This document shows, one piece after another, positions 1 to 11,483 of a stretch of DNA of 64,000 bases. Made by a program: the position numbers and the translations under genes. The notes beneath the pieces were generated by a model, which was not told where the DNA came from, ran no database searches, and worked only from the letters and a program-made list of their open reading frames with translations. Position 1 is the first letter of the stretch. Each line of letters begins with the position of its first letter. This DNA is from Varroa destructor (Eukaryota; Arthropoda; Arachnida; Mesostigmata; Varroidae), in assembly GCF_002443255.2 (NCBI RefSeq), contig NW_019211460.1, forward strand, positions 27,872,481-27,936,480, written 5' to 3'.

Positions 1-1578
1 CTATAACAAATGACCTGACCCAGAATGCCTAGCCTAGAAATGCATCGAACTTACAGAGGGTAGAAGGGTAATGTAATAACATCAAAAGCTTTTGCTCTGA
101 CTATAACTGCTCGACTAATTAAATCCGTCTCGAGGAGAAAAAATGAACAAGAAATTACCTATGTGGAAAGCATATACGGATATAGGATAGGTAAATTTTC
201 CCCCATCAGCTGGGTGTTTTATGCTATTCATTAATCGAGATAATTCCTTCGGAATTTTCGCAGTTGTGCCATGACAGTTAACGGCATACGTATATTTTTT
301 CCGCCCGTGATTGTTTTTTGTTATGCTCCTGAAAGTAATTCGTTCTAGCAACGTCTATAACATAACAGGCGATATGTATCGTATAATGTAGCGATAATGT
401 CGTACTCAGAATTGGCTGTAATCGTTATCGTCATACCCGGACAGTCGCAGGTGACGACATTAAAAGTTAGTAAAGAAAAGTAAAAGATATTGAAGGGACT
501 GTATTTTACCCGACGTTTCACTAACGATTATTGTTATGACTGAGAAAAAATTAGCCTGCCTGGACGTATTTCGTATAGAATTCAGTTCTGATCTGTTTGT
601 TCTACGAAAATTACGATCGCTTACATGCAATTGGGCAATCATCACACGTTTAACTTACGACGTTAGCTATAATTGGCAATGAATCAAATCTGTCGAGTCG
701 AAGTTCACAGATCCATGAACATTTGGCTAGAAGGACTCTTACTACCATTCCGAAACCGGCCCTAATTTCAATTCCTTTGCTATTATCTTTAATAATTATC
801 GAATGTCATCTCGATTTGTCTTCGATCGCGTGATGGTTTCTATCCATCAAATTGCGGGTGTCATTAAAAATGACGTATCGTACACGATCGTATGCATTTC
901 AAAGGGTGCAGAATTTCAAGTTAGCGATGCTGGCTTGTCCTGATGCCTTATTTTTATTTTTCAAACACATAAAAATCAAATGAATACAACACGCAGATTT
1001 TTACAACCAGCCGTGCAGTCAGGTGGACGGTATGGTGCACATGTTTTGAACAAATGCACAGTAGTTCAGCTTGACGAGTTTTCACGGGCCAACGTCGAGT
1101 CGCAGATATAGAACGCCTCTGTCTGCCATTTTACCATGTTTGTCTGAATCTTTTTGACACCCCGAGCGCTCAATTCTGGGGTCGATCATTGCTATCGTCT
1201 GCTGAACCGATTGCGTCACCCATGTTCTGGCACAAACAAAATTACTGCGGGCGTTCGTTACTCAAGTCGCGCGTGTTCTCTCATTGGCTTGATGCGGCGT
1301 CCTGCTTCCGACAAACGGCAAGCCCTACGTCGGCTTTAGATATGTCCGCACGAGCGTTTTAGCTCTGGGTCTACTGTTTCCAGCAGCGAAGTAAGCAACT
1401 GCAGTAGTTCGTACAACGAAGACGGGGATCGGTACCACAAAACTCTTGTTGGCCTGAATGGCCCAATTCGACTCGCCGCACCCTTTTAATGGCCAGAAGA
1501 GCTCCATAGCAGCAGAAGCATCAGACGGCAAAAATTGTGTACTCATCGCACAACTACCGCATATCGAAACAGCCCTGC
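1..1578. other. intergenic, no gene recognised
   Basis: I see no coding region that I can support here. The open frames are short and lack recognisable domains or splice signals. The last 450 bases are less AT-rich than the rest and probably lead into the promoter of the secreted protein gene at 1805. Confidence 0.5.
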
Positions 1579-1615
1579 TATAAGAGACGTGCCGCTTGCC
1601 AAGAGCGATTCAGTT
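1579..1615 (+). promoter_or_regulatory. core promoter candidate, TATA plus initiator
   Basis: TATAAGAG at 1579-1586 is followed 33 bases later by TCAGTT (1610-1615), which matches the arthropod initiator consensus. This would start transcription near 1612 and give a 5' leader of about 190 bases before the ATG at 1805. The spacing fits TATA/initiator promoters, but start-site use is inferred. Confidence 0.4.
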
Positions 1616-1804
1616 GGTCTTCATTCGTGAGTTTGCTCGGTAGAATCACAGCCGTGAGACGATACTGTTAGAAAATCAAGCGCTCAGCATCAGTGGGTAG
1701 GTCGCGGGAACTTTCTGTGCGCGACGTCGCCCAGTGAGCTTAAGTGAAACCGTGTAACACCTTTCGGACATTCGACGGAGCCTAGTTAGACAAAACCAGC
1801 CAAT

Positions 1805-2489
1805 ATGGCTTCGACGATACAGAGTCTGCTACTATGCACAATAGGCATTTGTGCAATGTTGGCGTCCTCGGCACAAGCGCAAAGAAGCCCACTCCGCCGG
1901 TTTGGATACCCAAACGACAATTTTGTTGACCACGAATGCGCCCCAGTGGGTCGTTGCCCACGACCCTGCAGACTTGGAAAAGAAATTACTGGATGCGCTC
2001 TTTGCGTTTGCCGTAAGTTCAACTTGCTTTATTTAGAAATAGATAATTTACAAATAGCGAAGGCATCCGCGAATTATGGGTAGCTGCCGATTTTAGTTTC
2101 GTTCAGGTGTCATCATTTCAGGTTCATTCAGGCCAACGAACATACACAATAATACGTCAGGCGCTTGATAGTGTACATTTCTATTTTGGACCTTAACGGC
2201 AGGATGTGTAAAATAGTACCAACTATAATTTGGTCTCTACTAATAGGCGTCCTACTTAAGGCCTGTAGAAAGGAAACAGTTGCCGTTTTTGTCACAATAC
2301 GCTAATACATAATTGTTGCTTCCTGTTTACCTTTCAGCTCCCGCCTGCAAACCATGCTTCAGCAACTGCTATTTTCCGTCGAGGCCTGACGAGTGCCCCC
2401 AATGTGCCTACGATTTCTACTGCGAGTTGGGACACGATTCGATCTATCCGGAAATAAGCTTTGCACCTGGACTCGGACTGGGCCGGTAA
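1805..2489 (+). CDS. secreted antistasin-like cysteine-rich protein, two exons
   Basis: Exons 1805..2012 and 2338..2489 give 119 residues. The donor is C|GTAAGT and the acceptor is TTTCAG; the intron is phase 1. Residues 1-25 form a signal peptide ending AQA. The mature part has 12 cysteines (45, 51, 55, 64, 67, 69, 73, 76, 80, 89, 92, 98). The first six follow C-x5-C-x3-C-x8-C-x2-C-x-C with a Gly before the fourth Cys, the spacing of antistasin-family inhibitor domains. The second six (C-x2-C-x3-C-x8-C-x2-C-x5-C) look like a diverged second copy. The tail is short and acidic to neutral and ends GLGLGR. Family members are secreted serine-protease inhibitors that block clotting or digestive proteases; this role is inferred from cysteine spacing only. 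The ATG lies in a good context (CCAATATGG). A generic cysteine-rich secreted protein is the alternative. Confidence 0.75.
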
Positions 2490-2706
2490 AGTTACTATCT
2501 CGCAAAAGAAGCGAGACTAGGTGCCAACTAGTCCGTCATTCTTGGAAAGCTTCTTCTCAAACAAGGACTATTGTTGCTAAAGCGTGACTGCGAAAACGAA
2601 ATTCCACAATTAAATGTGATGAAAATGTATATATACTACAACCATGATGATAGTAGAGGACGCGTTGACTGATCGATGAAGTAAAGGATATTTATTATAT
2701 TTGGTA

Positions 2707-2712
2707 AATAAA
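2707..2712 (+). terminator. poly(A) signal
   Basis: AATAAA lies about 220 bases after the stop of the antistasin-like gene, on the same strand and in AT-rich DNA. Confidence 0.45.
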
Positions 2713-3823
2713 ATTGACATTTTGTGTTGGATATGTGTATTGGTTTACAATGTTATTGTATTATGTTTTAGAAACGAAACTAGTAGATGTGGGATTATCA
2801 TTTAACGCACTGTGTGTAACAAAGCGAACCCGTAATAGGCATTTATAGAACGAAAAACCAGCTAGGCATTCTTTGTCAAACAGTATGGTCTACGCCAAGT
2901 TCGATATAGAACATCGGTAATTACCCAGTTGCGATTCGTCTCAAACAATCAGAGTGCCACATGCCGCAAGCATACCTCGTACTTACAGGGATTTAAGACC
3001 TCGAATTGTTTAAGGCGCAATTAAAAATTGAATTACTCTTGAAGCTTAAATTTTTTTGTTCTGACATGCTTGCGTATCAATCCGTATAATTTTGAAGCAA
3101 GCCTTACCTTTTTGATAGTTTGTAAATATTGATTCACGGCATATATACCACCACTAGAAAAGGATACCTATTTTCGAATTGATCCATACTTAATATATAT
3201 ATATATATATATATAATGTTCCAAAAATTCCGAAAAATTACTAGAAGTGAAAACAAAGTTATAAGAAGTAAGCCATTAAGGCGTCCTTATCTAACTATTT
3301 TTTCAATGATGGCTAGTATCTAAAATTACAAAAGTTTCGATACAGATAAATAAAAACACAATTTATTTTTCATTAAATTGATTTTATTTTGCTTTTTTGA
3401 AATTAATGATTAGTTATTATAACTCCACACTTGCACAAACGGTCCGAACGCATTTAAGCTGAGATTGCTTTGACTATATGACTCAACATTACATTTTATT
3501 GTCTAAAGGGGACAAGCCAATAGGGAGAACATAAGCAACTGAAGTAGCCTTATGCTGGCTCGACAATTGGTTTGATAACCCTAACCATTCAAATGTACTG
3601 CAATGGGTAATTAAAATAGTAAACATCGTTTTACGTAAAATTTTTTGTTTTTCCTTAATTAATTTAGAAAGCCAGAACTAAATAAATTCTGCAACTGTTG
3701 CTTCTGTAGTAGCGGCATAACTTTTCGCAAAAAGCTTTTACTGTATAGCCGTCAGTGACATATATTTTAATTTTATCTAGTGCGAAGTGGCTTGCTTATA
3801 TTACAGCTCATTTGATTCCGCAG
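2713..3823. other. AT-rich intergenic stretch
   Basis: No coding region is supported. It holds the (AT)n microsatellite at 3193-3215 and should include the 3' untranslated region of the minus-strand gene at 3824. TTTATT near 3493 could be that gene's poly(A) signal read on the minus strand. Confidence 0.45.
3193..3215. repeat. (AT)n microsatellite
   Basis: This is an uninterrupted AT dinucleotide run of about 23 bases. Confidence 0.9.
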
Positions 3824-4723
3824 TTAAAAGCAATCCTCTTTTAGACTTTCGTATTTCGGTCGTTTTCCGATACGATAAACGGAAATCCCAGCGGGTACAG
3901 CTTCGAGTACGCCCGAAGAGACATTGTAACCAGGATCACATGTTGGATATTTCGGCCTTGCCCGTCTAACGCTCCTGATTAAGCTTTGTATTTCGAACAG
4001 CGGTAGATAAACTTTAATTACGTGCGGGAAGTTGATGAATAGTTTGTCCAAGTGCGAAACTTTACTAGGTACCTGTCGATGCGACTTAGAGTCTATCAGA
4101 CTGAACTTCACCATAAAAGTAAATGAAGAACTAAGGTTTATCAGTACAATGTTGAAGTGCTCACCTACGTCTGATTTCCGTCGCAGCTTTCTATACGTCG
4201 CATAAACGCGCAATCGTCTCTGAATAGGCAATTCACTGGCAACCTTGACACTAAGTTTTCTGCCATTACACAGAACCCTCTTCAGGTACGGGTACTTCTC
4301 TGAAATGGCAGCAATACGGAAGGATTGCCGTACACTGTTGTCGTCGTCGTCGTCATCCTTATTCTGAGACGCTTCATTAACAAGATAATCCTTAGAGTGA
4401 ACAAAATTAAAGGTTTGCATATAACGTTCGCCCATATGATCTCTGTATTCAGGGCACATCAGTGGCTCACCAGTGATATCAACTGAAATATTGATTAGGC
4501 GCACGGGAAAATTTAGTTCACCTCGGCTCGATTCGGCTACATTATCCCAGTCCAAAATACAGGCCAGTGCGATGTAAGCCGCAAGCGCTGACAAACTCCG
4601 CAGGAGACCTCTTGATATCGGTCTAAGGACGCGCTCGGCCCTTGCTTCTCGCTCTTCGATTTCTTCGAATGTGGTTGGCGGACAAAAGAAGTTCGACAGG
4701 ATAGCTCGCACTTTAAGACACAT
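3824..4723 (-). CDS. unrecognised single-exon protein with a signal anchor
   Basis: One uninterrupted frame from an ATG encodes 299 residues. It is the second longest open frame in the window and has mixed, protein-like composition. Residues about 20-31 are rich in Glu and Arg. A short hydrophobic helix at about 43-57 could be a signal anchor or single membrane segment. About residue 120 there is a run of six Asp, encoded by a repeated GTC/CGT tract on the plus strand. The rest is basic, with several RR and RK pairs. I recognise no family or catalytic motif. A TATA box about 50 bases upstream on the minus strand supports a real transcript. It could be a lineage-restricted gene; a chance open frame of this length in AT-rich DNA is unlikely. 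Confidence 0.6.
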   Translation of the reverse strand: MCLKVRAILSNFFCPPTTFEEIEEREARAERVLRPISRGLLRSLSALAAYIALACILDWDNVAESSRGELNFPVRLINISVDITGEPLMCPEYRDHMGERYMQTFNFVHSKDYLVNEASQNKDDDDDDNSVRQSFRIAAISEKYPYLKRVLCNGRKLSVKVASELPIQRRLRVYATYRKLRRKSDVGEHFNIVLINLSSSFTFMVKFSLIDSKSHRQVPSKVSHLDKLFINFPHVIKVYLPLFEIQSLIRSVRRARPKYPTCDPGYNVSSGVLEAVPAGISVYRIGKRPKYESLKEDCF

Positions 4724-4770
4724 CTTGAGTTTCGACCTTCGCCAGCTAATAGACTTTTGTAGTCTAGTAG

Positions 4771-4778
4771 CTTATATA
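4771..4778 (-). promoter_or_regulatory. TATA box for the 299-residue gene
   Basis: On the minus strand this reads TATATAAG. Its first T lies 55 bases before the ATG, so transcription would start near 4748 with a leader of about 25 bases. The element is nearly symmetric and would also read as a TATA box on the plus strand. Confidence 0.4.
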
Positions 4779-6841
4779 AAAGTGCTTTTCGCATTCTGTT
4801 GCCATTGAATTCATTGTGTTAGTTGCGTTTTAAGCGACCTAACACTTCGTTGCTCTTTTTCTTCAGATCGTTAATTGAACAGTGCATTTAATTTCTACGA
4901 GGCATACACAATGACATTACGTCTGTTCGTTTCGGCTCGATCCAAACATACGAAAAGCCACTTATTTTAGTACTCGTTTGATTACAATAAGGATGGTTAA
5001 GCATTATAGAAGTATGCCTAAAGGTGTGCAGTTTAGCATACACCATTGTCTATGACAAGGAATATATTAAGACGAGAGGGTCGTTGTCGGTCGCTTTTCA
5101 CTGAGTAGTTACCTGCAGAGCAATAATAAAAGGATTATAAAAGATTTCTACACTACAAACCTCATCTGCGCCATCTTGAACGCTGTTTACCTTATTTGCA
5201 CGTACACATATTTTGCCAGCGTAAGTTTGTATTTTTAGCCGGTACAACACGATACGTAATGGTGTGAAGTTAACATTGGCCAATGTCACTTGACTACATT
5301 TTCTGTTGATTTGTGCCAATAGTTTGTTATAATTTATACACTCATTGTGTCAGGCACATGTACTAAATATGTCTAACAATGATGAAGATAATTAATTTAG
5401 CGTAAAACAATCATCATTTGTAAACATTCACTTGATCACCTCGTTCAATAGCGATTCTCGGATACGAAACCACTAAAGATACAGAAGATACTTGGAAGGT
5501 AAGATTGTAGCTTGTGCTTTGTATCAATTTGTCGATTCGAAAAAAGTAAAACGAAAAACCTATTTATTGGACCAAACAAACCTTTCATCGGGTTGTTTGT
5601 GAAAAACGTCCTGGTGTTACGTGCCTATACTTATATTCTGAAAATTACTTTTATTTGGCTGCAGTTATTTCAATGAAGCCTCCACTTAATGCCAGCTAAC
5701 GTGTTAATTATATAACAAAATTATAGAAGCTCAGGGCTTTGCAATATTAAATATAAAGTATTGCAAATATTTCGTTATAATGAATGCTATTTTCAATAAA
5801 TCAAATGCCATCAGCAGAGAGCCTGTTCTGTTCATTGCAAGTAGTCACAAGAACTACATCGGGCTGCTATGCAGATCACTTAAGCTTTTATGTTTCTACT
5901 GGGATATCACCGAGTTGTGAAAATTTCGATCCATAAATTCAACCATAGGATTCGTTAAATGTCGAAGGGTTACCTTTATTTACTACCGTGAAACCGGAAC
6001 GCTGGGGATCCACCACACCAGTGTGTCTTTGTCATAAGGCAATACCACATTTAGGATTCTCTAAAAAAATTGAAGACTGCTTTAAAATTGCAATAATGAA
6101 CCAAATGTCATTTTTGGCTACAACAACTATCACCAGACACCTAATGATAAAAAGGCCCATTTCTTTTCCTTCCTTAAACTCCGATATAAATGCTTTCAAC
6201 AGTAGCGCCAAGCACAAGCCACTACAACAGCGCCGAGAGGGAACAAGACGACGCAATTTGCATTAAAATCCGACTGTTTAATGTAGATTCTTTAGCGTTC
6301 TGGATTTGTCACTCATGTAAGTTTGCTTCTTGTCCGCTATAAACAAAGACCATATACTTAATACCGTTTCTAGATGCTATTGTTGCTTTATGCTAAAATA
6401 AAATGTCCAGGTCCAGTATTTCTAAAAAACGAATGTCAAATTCATAAAGTGTATAAATGACCGATATATGGCTCTTTTTGCGAAATGCGCACATAATATC
6501 CGTTACGATTAGGGATGCAATTCGGAATACCTATTAAATTCTAATTTACGCTAAAGTAGGTGTGCTTCCAGTGAAACATAGTTCGTTCCGCTAACCTTAG
6601 TTACATGAGGTAAAACGCCTATGTATGTATGTTAAAAGAGTAATAATAAGCGACTACAACGTTTAACTATAATCTAGTCAACCTATTTCAGTCAACTCTC
6701 TCATTTATGCGTCTTCACGGGCAAGTTTGTTGCTGATTCTCACCGACAACGTATTGCAACGTGAGCTCGAAAAGAAGTCAAATTCTGTCTCGGTAATATT
6801 CGTCCCCTATGTTGCTTCAGCACTAATAATAGTTGAAGACA
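4779..6841. other. intergenic, no gene recognised
   Basis: This is AT-rich DNA with only short frames that lack homology I can name. No RNA gene or repeat of note was seen. Confidence 0.45.
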
Positions 6842-6849
6842 TATAAGAT
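6842..6849 (+). promoter_or_regulatory. TATA-like element upstream of the microprotein
   Basis: TATAAGAT lies 81 bases before the ATG at 6923, which would place the transcription start near 6872. An upstream ATG in another frame at 6907 would have to be skipped. Confidence 0.25.
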
Positions 6850-6922
6850 AGCAGAACCGAAACTGGAGAAAAAAACTTAAACAAGACCATCTTGCCGAAG
6901 TGTTCGATGCACCAATACCAAG

Positions 6923-7252
6923 ATGAACCTTTGCGTCGTTATGCTACTTCTGCTAATTGTTTTTGTTATCGGCGTCTTAATTGGTCGTTTCACAACAGAC
7001 CCATTAGGCTTTATATGGACACTTGTCATACGAGATATTGTGAGCGCTGTTTGGCTGAATGGACCACTAATAAACAGTACTAAACAATGGGTACAGGATA
7101 CTTTTATCACCCTAGGCCTTGTAAATGGAAGCTAAATTTAATAGGTCATATCTTCTGATACTCCTCCTGAACCTGCGCTGATGAGTGAACGTAGTACTGA
7201 TGAACCGCAAGCGTCCATAGAAGAAAACAAATTTTCCACTGCAGTTTTATAG
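6923..7252 (+). CDS. candidate membrane microprotein, two exons
   Basis: An ATG frame begins with a strongly hydrophobic segment (residues about 3-21, rich in Leu, Val and Ile). Unspliced it would end after 70 residues at 7135. A 54-base GT-AG intron (7091..7144) joins phase 0 to a downstream in-frame stretch of 35 codons with acidic, Pro/Ser-rich, protein-like composition, beginning VISSDTPPEP and ending FSTAVL at the TAG at 7250. The joined product (6923..7090 plus 7145..7252) has 91 residues: a membrane or signal segment, an amphipathic middle and an acidic tail. AATAAA at 7318 follows. I recognise no family. The frame is short and the intron is predicted only from its ends, so this stays tentative. 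Confidence 0.4.
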
Positions 7253-7317
7253 GAAAAATAGCGTCTTTATTTGCAGATTCAAGTCGACGATGATGTGACA
7301 GTTATCTAAATAATAAT

Positions 7318-7323
7318 AATAAA
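7318..7323 (+). terminator. poly(A) signal candidate
   Basis: AATAAA lies 66 bases after the stop of the candidate microprotein. It overlaps a short TAA/AAT repeat, so chance occurrence is possible. Confidence 0.3.
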
Positions 7324-9931
7324 TTCGAAAGCAACCAACTATTCATACGATGTAGTACAAAGTATCGCATCGTTGCAGTACAATTATTCAATAAAGGAGC
7401 AAATGTTAACCCCCCTTCTAGTAGTTGGCTTCTTCTATGCTTGTCTTCAGATTATCAAGAGTTCCGTCATGACTACTCCAAGTTTGGATAATGGTTGATT
7501 ATTTCTCGCTCGTAGATTCTCCGGTATATGTACATATCAACATTTAGAAAAAACTGCAAAGTAAACTGTGGATTGTGGTAAAGACAAACCGTTATTTTAA
7601 ACCATTTGTACGTGTTTTGTAACGGAGCGACGAAAAATTCGTAAGAACGACATAGACCAAATGGATAGTCTCCTAACATATTATGTCACGCGATCCCCGA
7701 CAACGCGCACTTTTACTTGTTTGAAGGGTCATGTATCTTTCATTTGATATTTCCCGTTGAGTATCGGTGTCTATTGTCAGAACTCTTATTTATGCGGCAC
7801 GTTATGATCTGGTAAAAAAAATATCAGCCACAGTGACGGAATGTCGTTTTAAATCGTTTCAAAACAATGGTAAACATTGATTTGCTTGAATATCGAATAT
7901 ATGCGCTACTATGACCATATCTGACAGTTTAAACATGCGCTTAATTGGCATCGTAGATACACCAAAGATAAAGTCCAAAGTCAGAGCAAATGTTGCTGCC
8001 CGCATATATATCTGATATAGTATTATTTGCGAAACAGTATTAATCGCAATAAGGTCCGAAGGAGATTTCTGTAAGGCAAAAGAGAGGATCTAAAAAAATG
8101 ATGAAAAATAATTTTTCCATGATTCCTGGTCTTTAATAGTAAAGCACATTGGCTGTTCAGTCCGAAAAAAAAGCATTAGTAACTAATTAAATAGTCTAGT
8201 TTTTTTTCTAGATCTTTTGATGTGGAGTGTTTAGGTAAAACTTTAGCGAATCCATTCATATCAATTACAACTACAGTTAAAACGTTCTTCGCAAGTTTAA
8301 CGACGGAATTTTTGAACGTGGTGGCTTCAGACCCGAATTAAGGCCCGCAGGTAGTTAAATTGAATATTACAAGGACGATTTTCTAGTTTTCGCCAAGAAC
8401 ATGCGTTGCCTGTATTTTATTTTGAATTTCCGCATTTACTCTCTAATGGCAATTTAGTACAGACAAGAAGAGATGTGCCTGTAGAAATTCTGCGTCGGCG
8501 TTGAGTAGGCTTCTTGTGGCAGTACAACGAAATATCCTTACGATAATAATTCTTTTTATATGTTATTTACATGTTCTTATCAGTTGCTTTAAAACTTTAG
8601 ACCAATCGAATGACCGAAACAGACAACAATAACTGATGATGGAGCCGTCTTGACAATTTAGAAAACATCTAATACCAATCTACGTTGTATATTCTAATGG
8701 TTCTTTCAACATTATGTTTATAAAACACCCATTTGTCTAAGCTAAATTAGCATACGATCGGCATCATTAATGATCAAAGAGCAAAACTACTCAAACAATA
8801 TTGCTTCGTCGCGTGAACTTAATAGTCTATTTTCAGATATTCATTCATTTAGACTCTCTCTCAACAAAGCGTGACTATTTGCTGAACTAATCGACACTTA
8901 TTGTTGTTGTCATAACCAAAGCAACACGTACCATTTCTACTTCAGCTCTAAAGTGACTTCACAAGCAAAACGCGCGATCGCGAAACCGCAATAGAAGGAC
9001 GTCCACCGATTTCTTTCTACACGTATCGTGTTTTTATTATCAAGATGTGAGTGAACGAGTTACCACGAAGCATTCAATTTGCGCTTCTACTATGTACGTT
9101 TTATGCAGTCTTCACACTTGGTCGTCCTATGGAGGATTTATTTAATAGGCTTTTTAATTTTATCTGGAACGCTGCGTTTCCAAGTTAACGCACAGCATCA
9201 ACAGTTCGCTAAGAAACGCGATCTCAACTTAAAACTGACGCTACAGTACCATAAATAATTATGGGATAATAGGGAAAAAAAAAATTCGTTTTTAAGGCCT
9301 GTATTTGTCCTGTGCGAGTAGCTAGGTTAATAAACGATGATTATCATAATGCATCACGATGACTTAACCAAAAAGTAGAGAAGTACAATATGATACATTT
9401 AAAAGCCTGTTTTTGGTTTTGCTGTAGCATCATAAATGGACCAAATGTTTTTATAAGATTGTCCAGTTGGGTACGTTCAGAGTTGCTCTGTACGCGTCGA
9501 ACAATTCGGTTGTCAGCCTTGGTTTCCATTCACTGATAAGGATTTTTTTAAATAAAACAAAGCAGCGTAGTGTGGTGCTCACATTTCATGAAAATGTACA
9601 AAAAGGACCGGCGCATAAATAAACGTTTCATTTAATAATCATGTTGTTGGGCCGATAACAACAATTCCGGGCTATGCAAACCGCTGCTATGAGGCTCTTC
9701 CGAACACAATATTTAGCTCCTCCGCATTTAAACCTGCAAATATCTGCTTTGAAAGAAAACACATGCTAATCATTAGTAGATTTTTTTCTTTCTCACTAAA
9801 TTCTGTTTAACTATAACCGATTAGACTGCAAGCGATATACTAGCTCCACCAAATTACAAAAATAAAACAATTTTCGCACGTTCAATTCTCCGTTAATACT
9901 TAAGCAACTTACAGTCTATCCGCTCGCGATA
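7324..9931. other. intergenic, AT-rich
   Basis: No supported gene. A 45-codon frame at 9051-9188 without an ATG resembles a short secreted peptide exon and is described under findings. The rest has only short frames. Confidence 0.4.
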
Positions 9932-10003
9932 GGTCCCATGGTGTAATGGTTAGCACTCTGGACTCTGAATCCAGCGATCCGAGTTCAAATCTCGGTGGGA
10001 CCT
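9932..10003 (+). tRNA. tRNA-Gln (anticodon CTG)
   Basis: A 72-base cloverleaf folds fully. The acceptor stem is GGTCCCA (9932-9938) with TGGGACC (9996-10002) and discriminator T. The anticodon stem is CTGGA/TCCAG with loop CTCTGAA, placing anticodon CTG at 9965-9967, which reads CAG (Gln). The TTCAAAT loop is carried by the GAGTTCAAATC B box at 9981-9991. No intron is present. A TTTT run at 10011-10014 is a suitable RNA polymerase III terminator. The canonical stems and intact promoter boxes suggest a functional nuclear tRNA gene. Confidence 0.96.
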
Positions 10004-10267
10004 GGCGAACTTTTGTGTTTTTATTTTTCTTCTTAACGGTCTACTTACGATTTTCGCATTACACGTTTGTAGGTGATGACATCCTGTCTCATCACAGGAA
10101 AATTCTGGCCTTTTCACGGCACGTACAGGAAATAAAAGCCGGAGCATCAAGTTGTACTCTGACTGCCCAGCAAAGTTAGATACCTAAATCTTTAAAGCGC
10201 GGGTGTGGTATTGGTGGGTTGTTTGTAAATAGAAAGTGTCGGAAAATAGTTCGAATAGATTGTCAAT

Positions 10268-11433
10268 ATGTCGGGACCAGTAACTACAGATACTGTTTTA
10301 CCTTTAGGTAAGATGCTTTCGCCAATTTCCCTAGCTAGACATTTAATGAGAAAACCCTACAAGATCGTTTATAATAGCTTTAGTTATTTTGTTGTGAAAT
10401 ATTAACAAAAAATAGAAAACTGAACTTCCAGAATTAGACACGTGTATGTTTATAGCGTAGCTGAATTCGGTATAAAGTTTATTTTCGAACTTCTCATTTT
10501 CTTTACTAGCACGCTCTTATGGGTTATGTTGAGTATTAATTATAAGCTCTGAATTACTGTTAATTCAGTATATGGTAACTCTGAACGGTAAAATATGAGC
10601 TCGGTCAAATTTTATTGCACCATTTTCGAAATAAAGATGTATGCAGTTCAATAATTAGCCCACAAACGATTTTCATCAAAAATATTAATTTTAAAACACA
10701 TTTTAAGATCCTCCATGAATCATTGGAAGTAACATAGCGACTATTCCTCGCATTTTGATCATATCGTAGTTATGAATATACTTTGTGAAACTCAAATCTT
10801 TTTTCTTCTGCATCAGAACTCATCGACCAATGTATAGGCTCACGGATTCATATTATAATGAAGGATGATCGTGAACTCGTTGGTACGCTTAGGGGTTTTG
10901 ATGATTACGTGAACATGGTTCTTGTTGACGTCACCGAATACGAAACGTCTTCAGATGGCCGAAGGGTCACCAAGCTCGACCAGATCATCTTAAATGGAAA
11001 TAACATTACCATGGTAAGGCAAAATACTGCAACCTTTTTTTTATCTCGTACTTCCTGTCAATTTTTAATGCGTCATTCGTACTTTGTCTGTGTACCTATT
11101 TTACGAATTCTTAGATTCTGTCGCTCATAAGGCTATTGGAACCCAGCTTAGGTTAGCTCCAGGTTATGTCAGCTCAGCTGTCCAGTTATCAAGAATCTTA
11201 AAGAGAATTGGTCGATTAAGTCAACACATTTGAACTACCGTCTAGCACATACTATACATATATTCTTAGAATCCCTTTTTAAAACATCGCTGATTGGGAA
11301 TCAGTATGCACGTTACGATATAACTATACACATATTCTTAGAATCCCTTTTTAAAACATCGCTGATTGGGAATCAGTATGCACGTTACGATATATTTCAG
11401 ATGGTTCCTGGTGGAGAAATTCCGGATGCCTAA
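10268..11433 (+). CDS. LSM5: U6 snRNA-associated Sm-like protein LSm5
   Basis: Three exons, 10268..10307, 10817..11013 and 11401..11433, join in phases 1 and 0 to give 89 residues, close to the 91 of human LSm5. Residues about 14-56 form the Sm1 motif ([10 protein letters not shown], then [15 protein letters not shown]). The Sm2 motif (LNGNNITM) straddles exons 2 and 3, and the protein ends [10 protein letters not shown]. LSm5 is a subunit of the LSm2-8 ring that binds the 3' end of U6 snRNA in the nucleus and of the cytoplasmic LSm1-7 ring that promotes decapping and mRNA decay. The donors are G|GTAAGA and ATG|GTAAGG. The ATG sits 265 bases after the tRNA-Gln gene with no clear TATA box. Intron 2 contains a 72-bp tandem duplication close to its acceptor. 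Confidence 0.96.
11251..11394 (+). repeat. 72-bp tandem duplication in LSm5 intron 2
   Basis: Two adjacent 72-base copies (11251-11322 and 11323-11394) differ at one position (T versus C at base 9 of the unit). The second copy ends only 6 bases before exon 3, so the branch-point and pyrimidine region is duplicated while the terminal TTTCAG is present once. Confidence 0.97.
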
Positions 11434-11477
11434 CTCTTTGCTCACTTTTTGTATATGAAAGCTAATTTTTCGCATTC

Positions 11478-11483
11478 AATAAA
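11478..11483 (+). terminator. LSm5 poly(A) signal
   Basis: AATAAA lies 45 bases after the LSm5 stop codon on the same strand. Confidence 0.6.
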
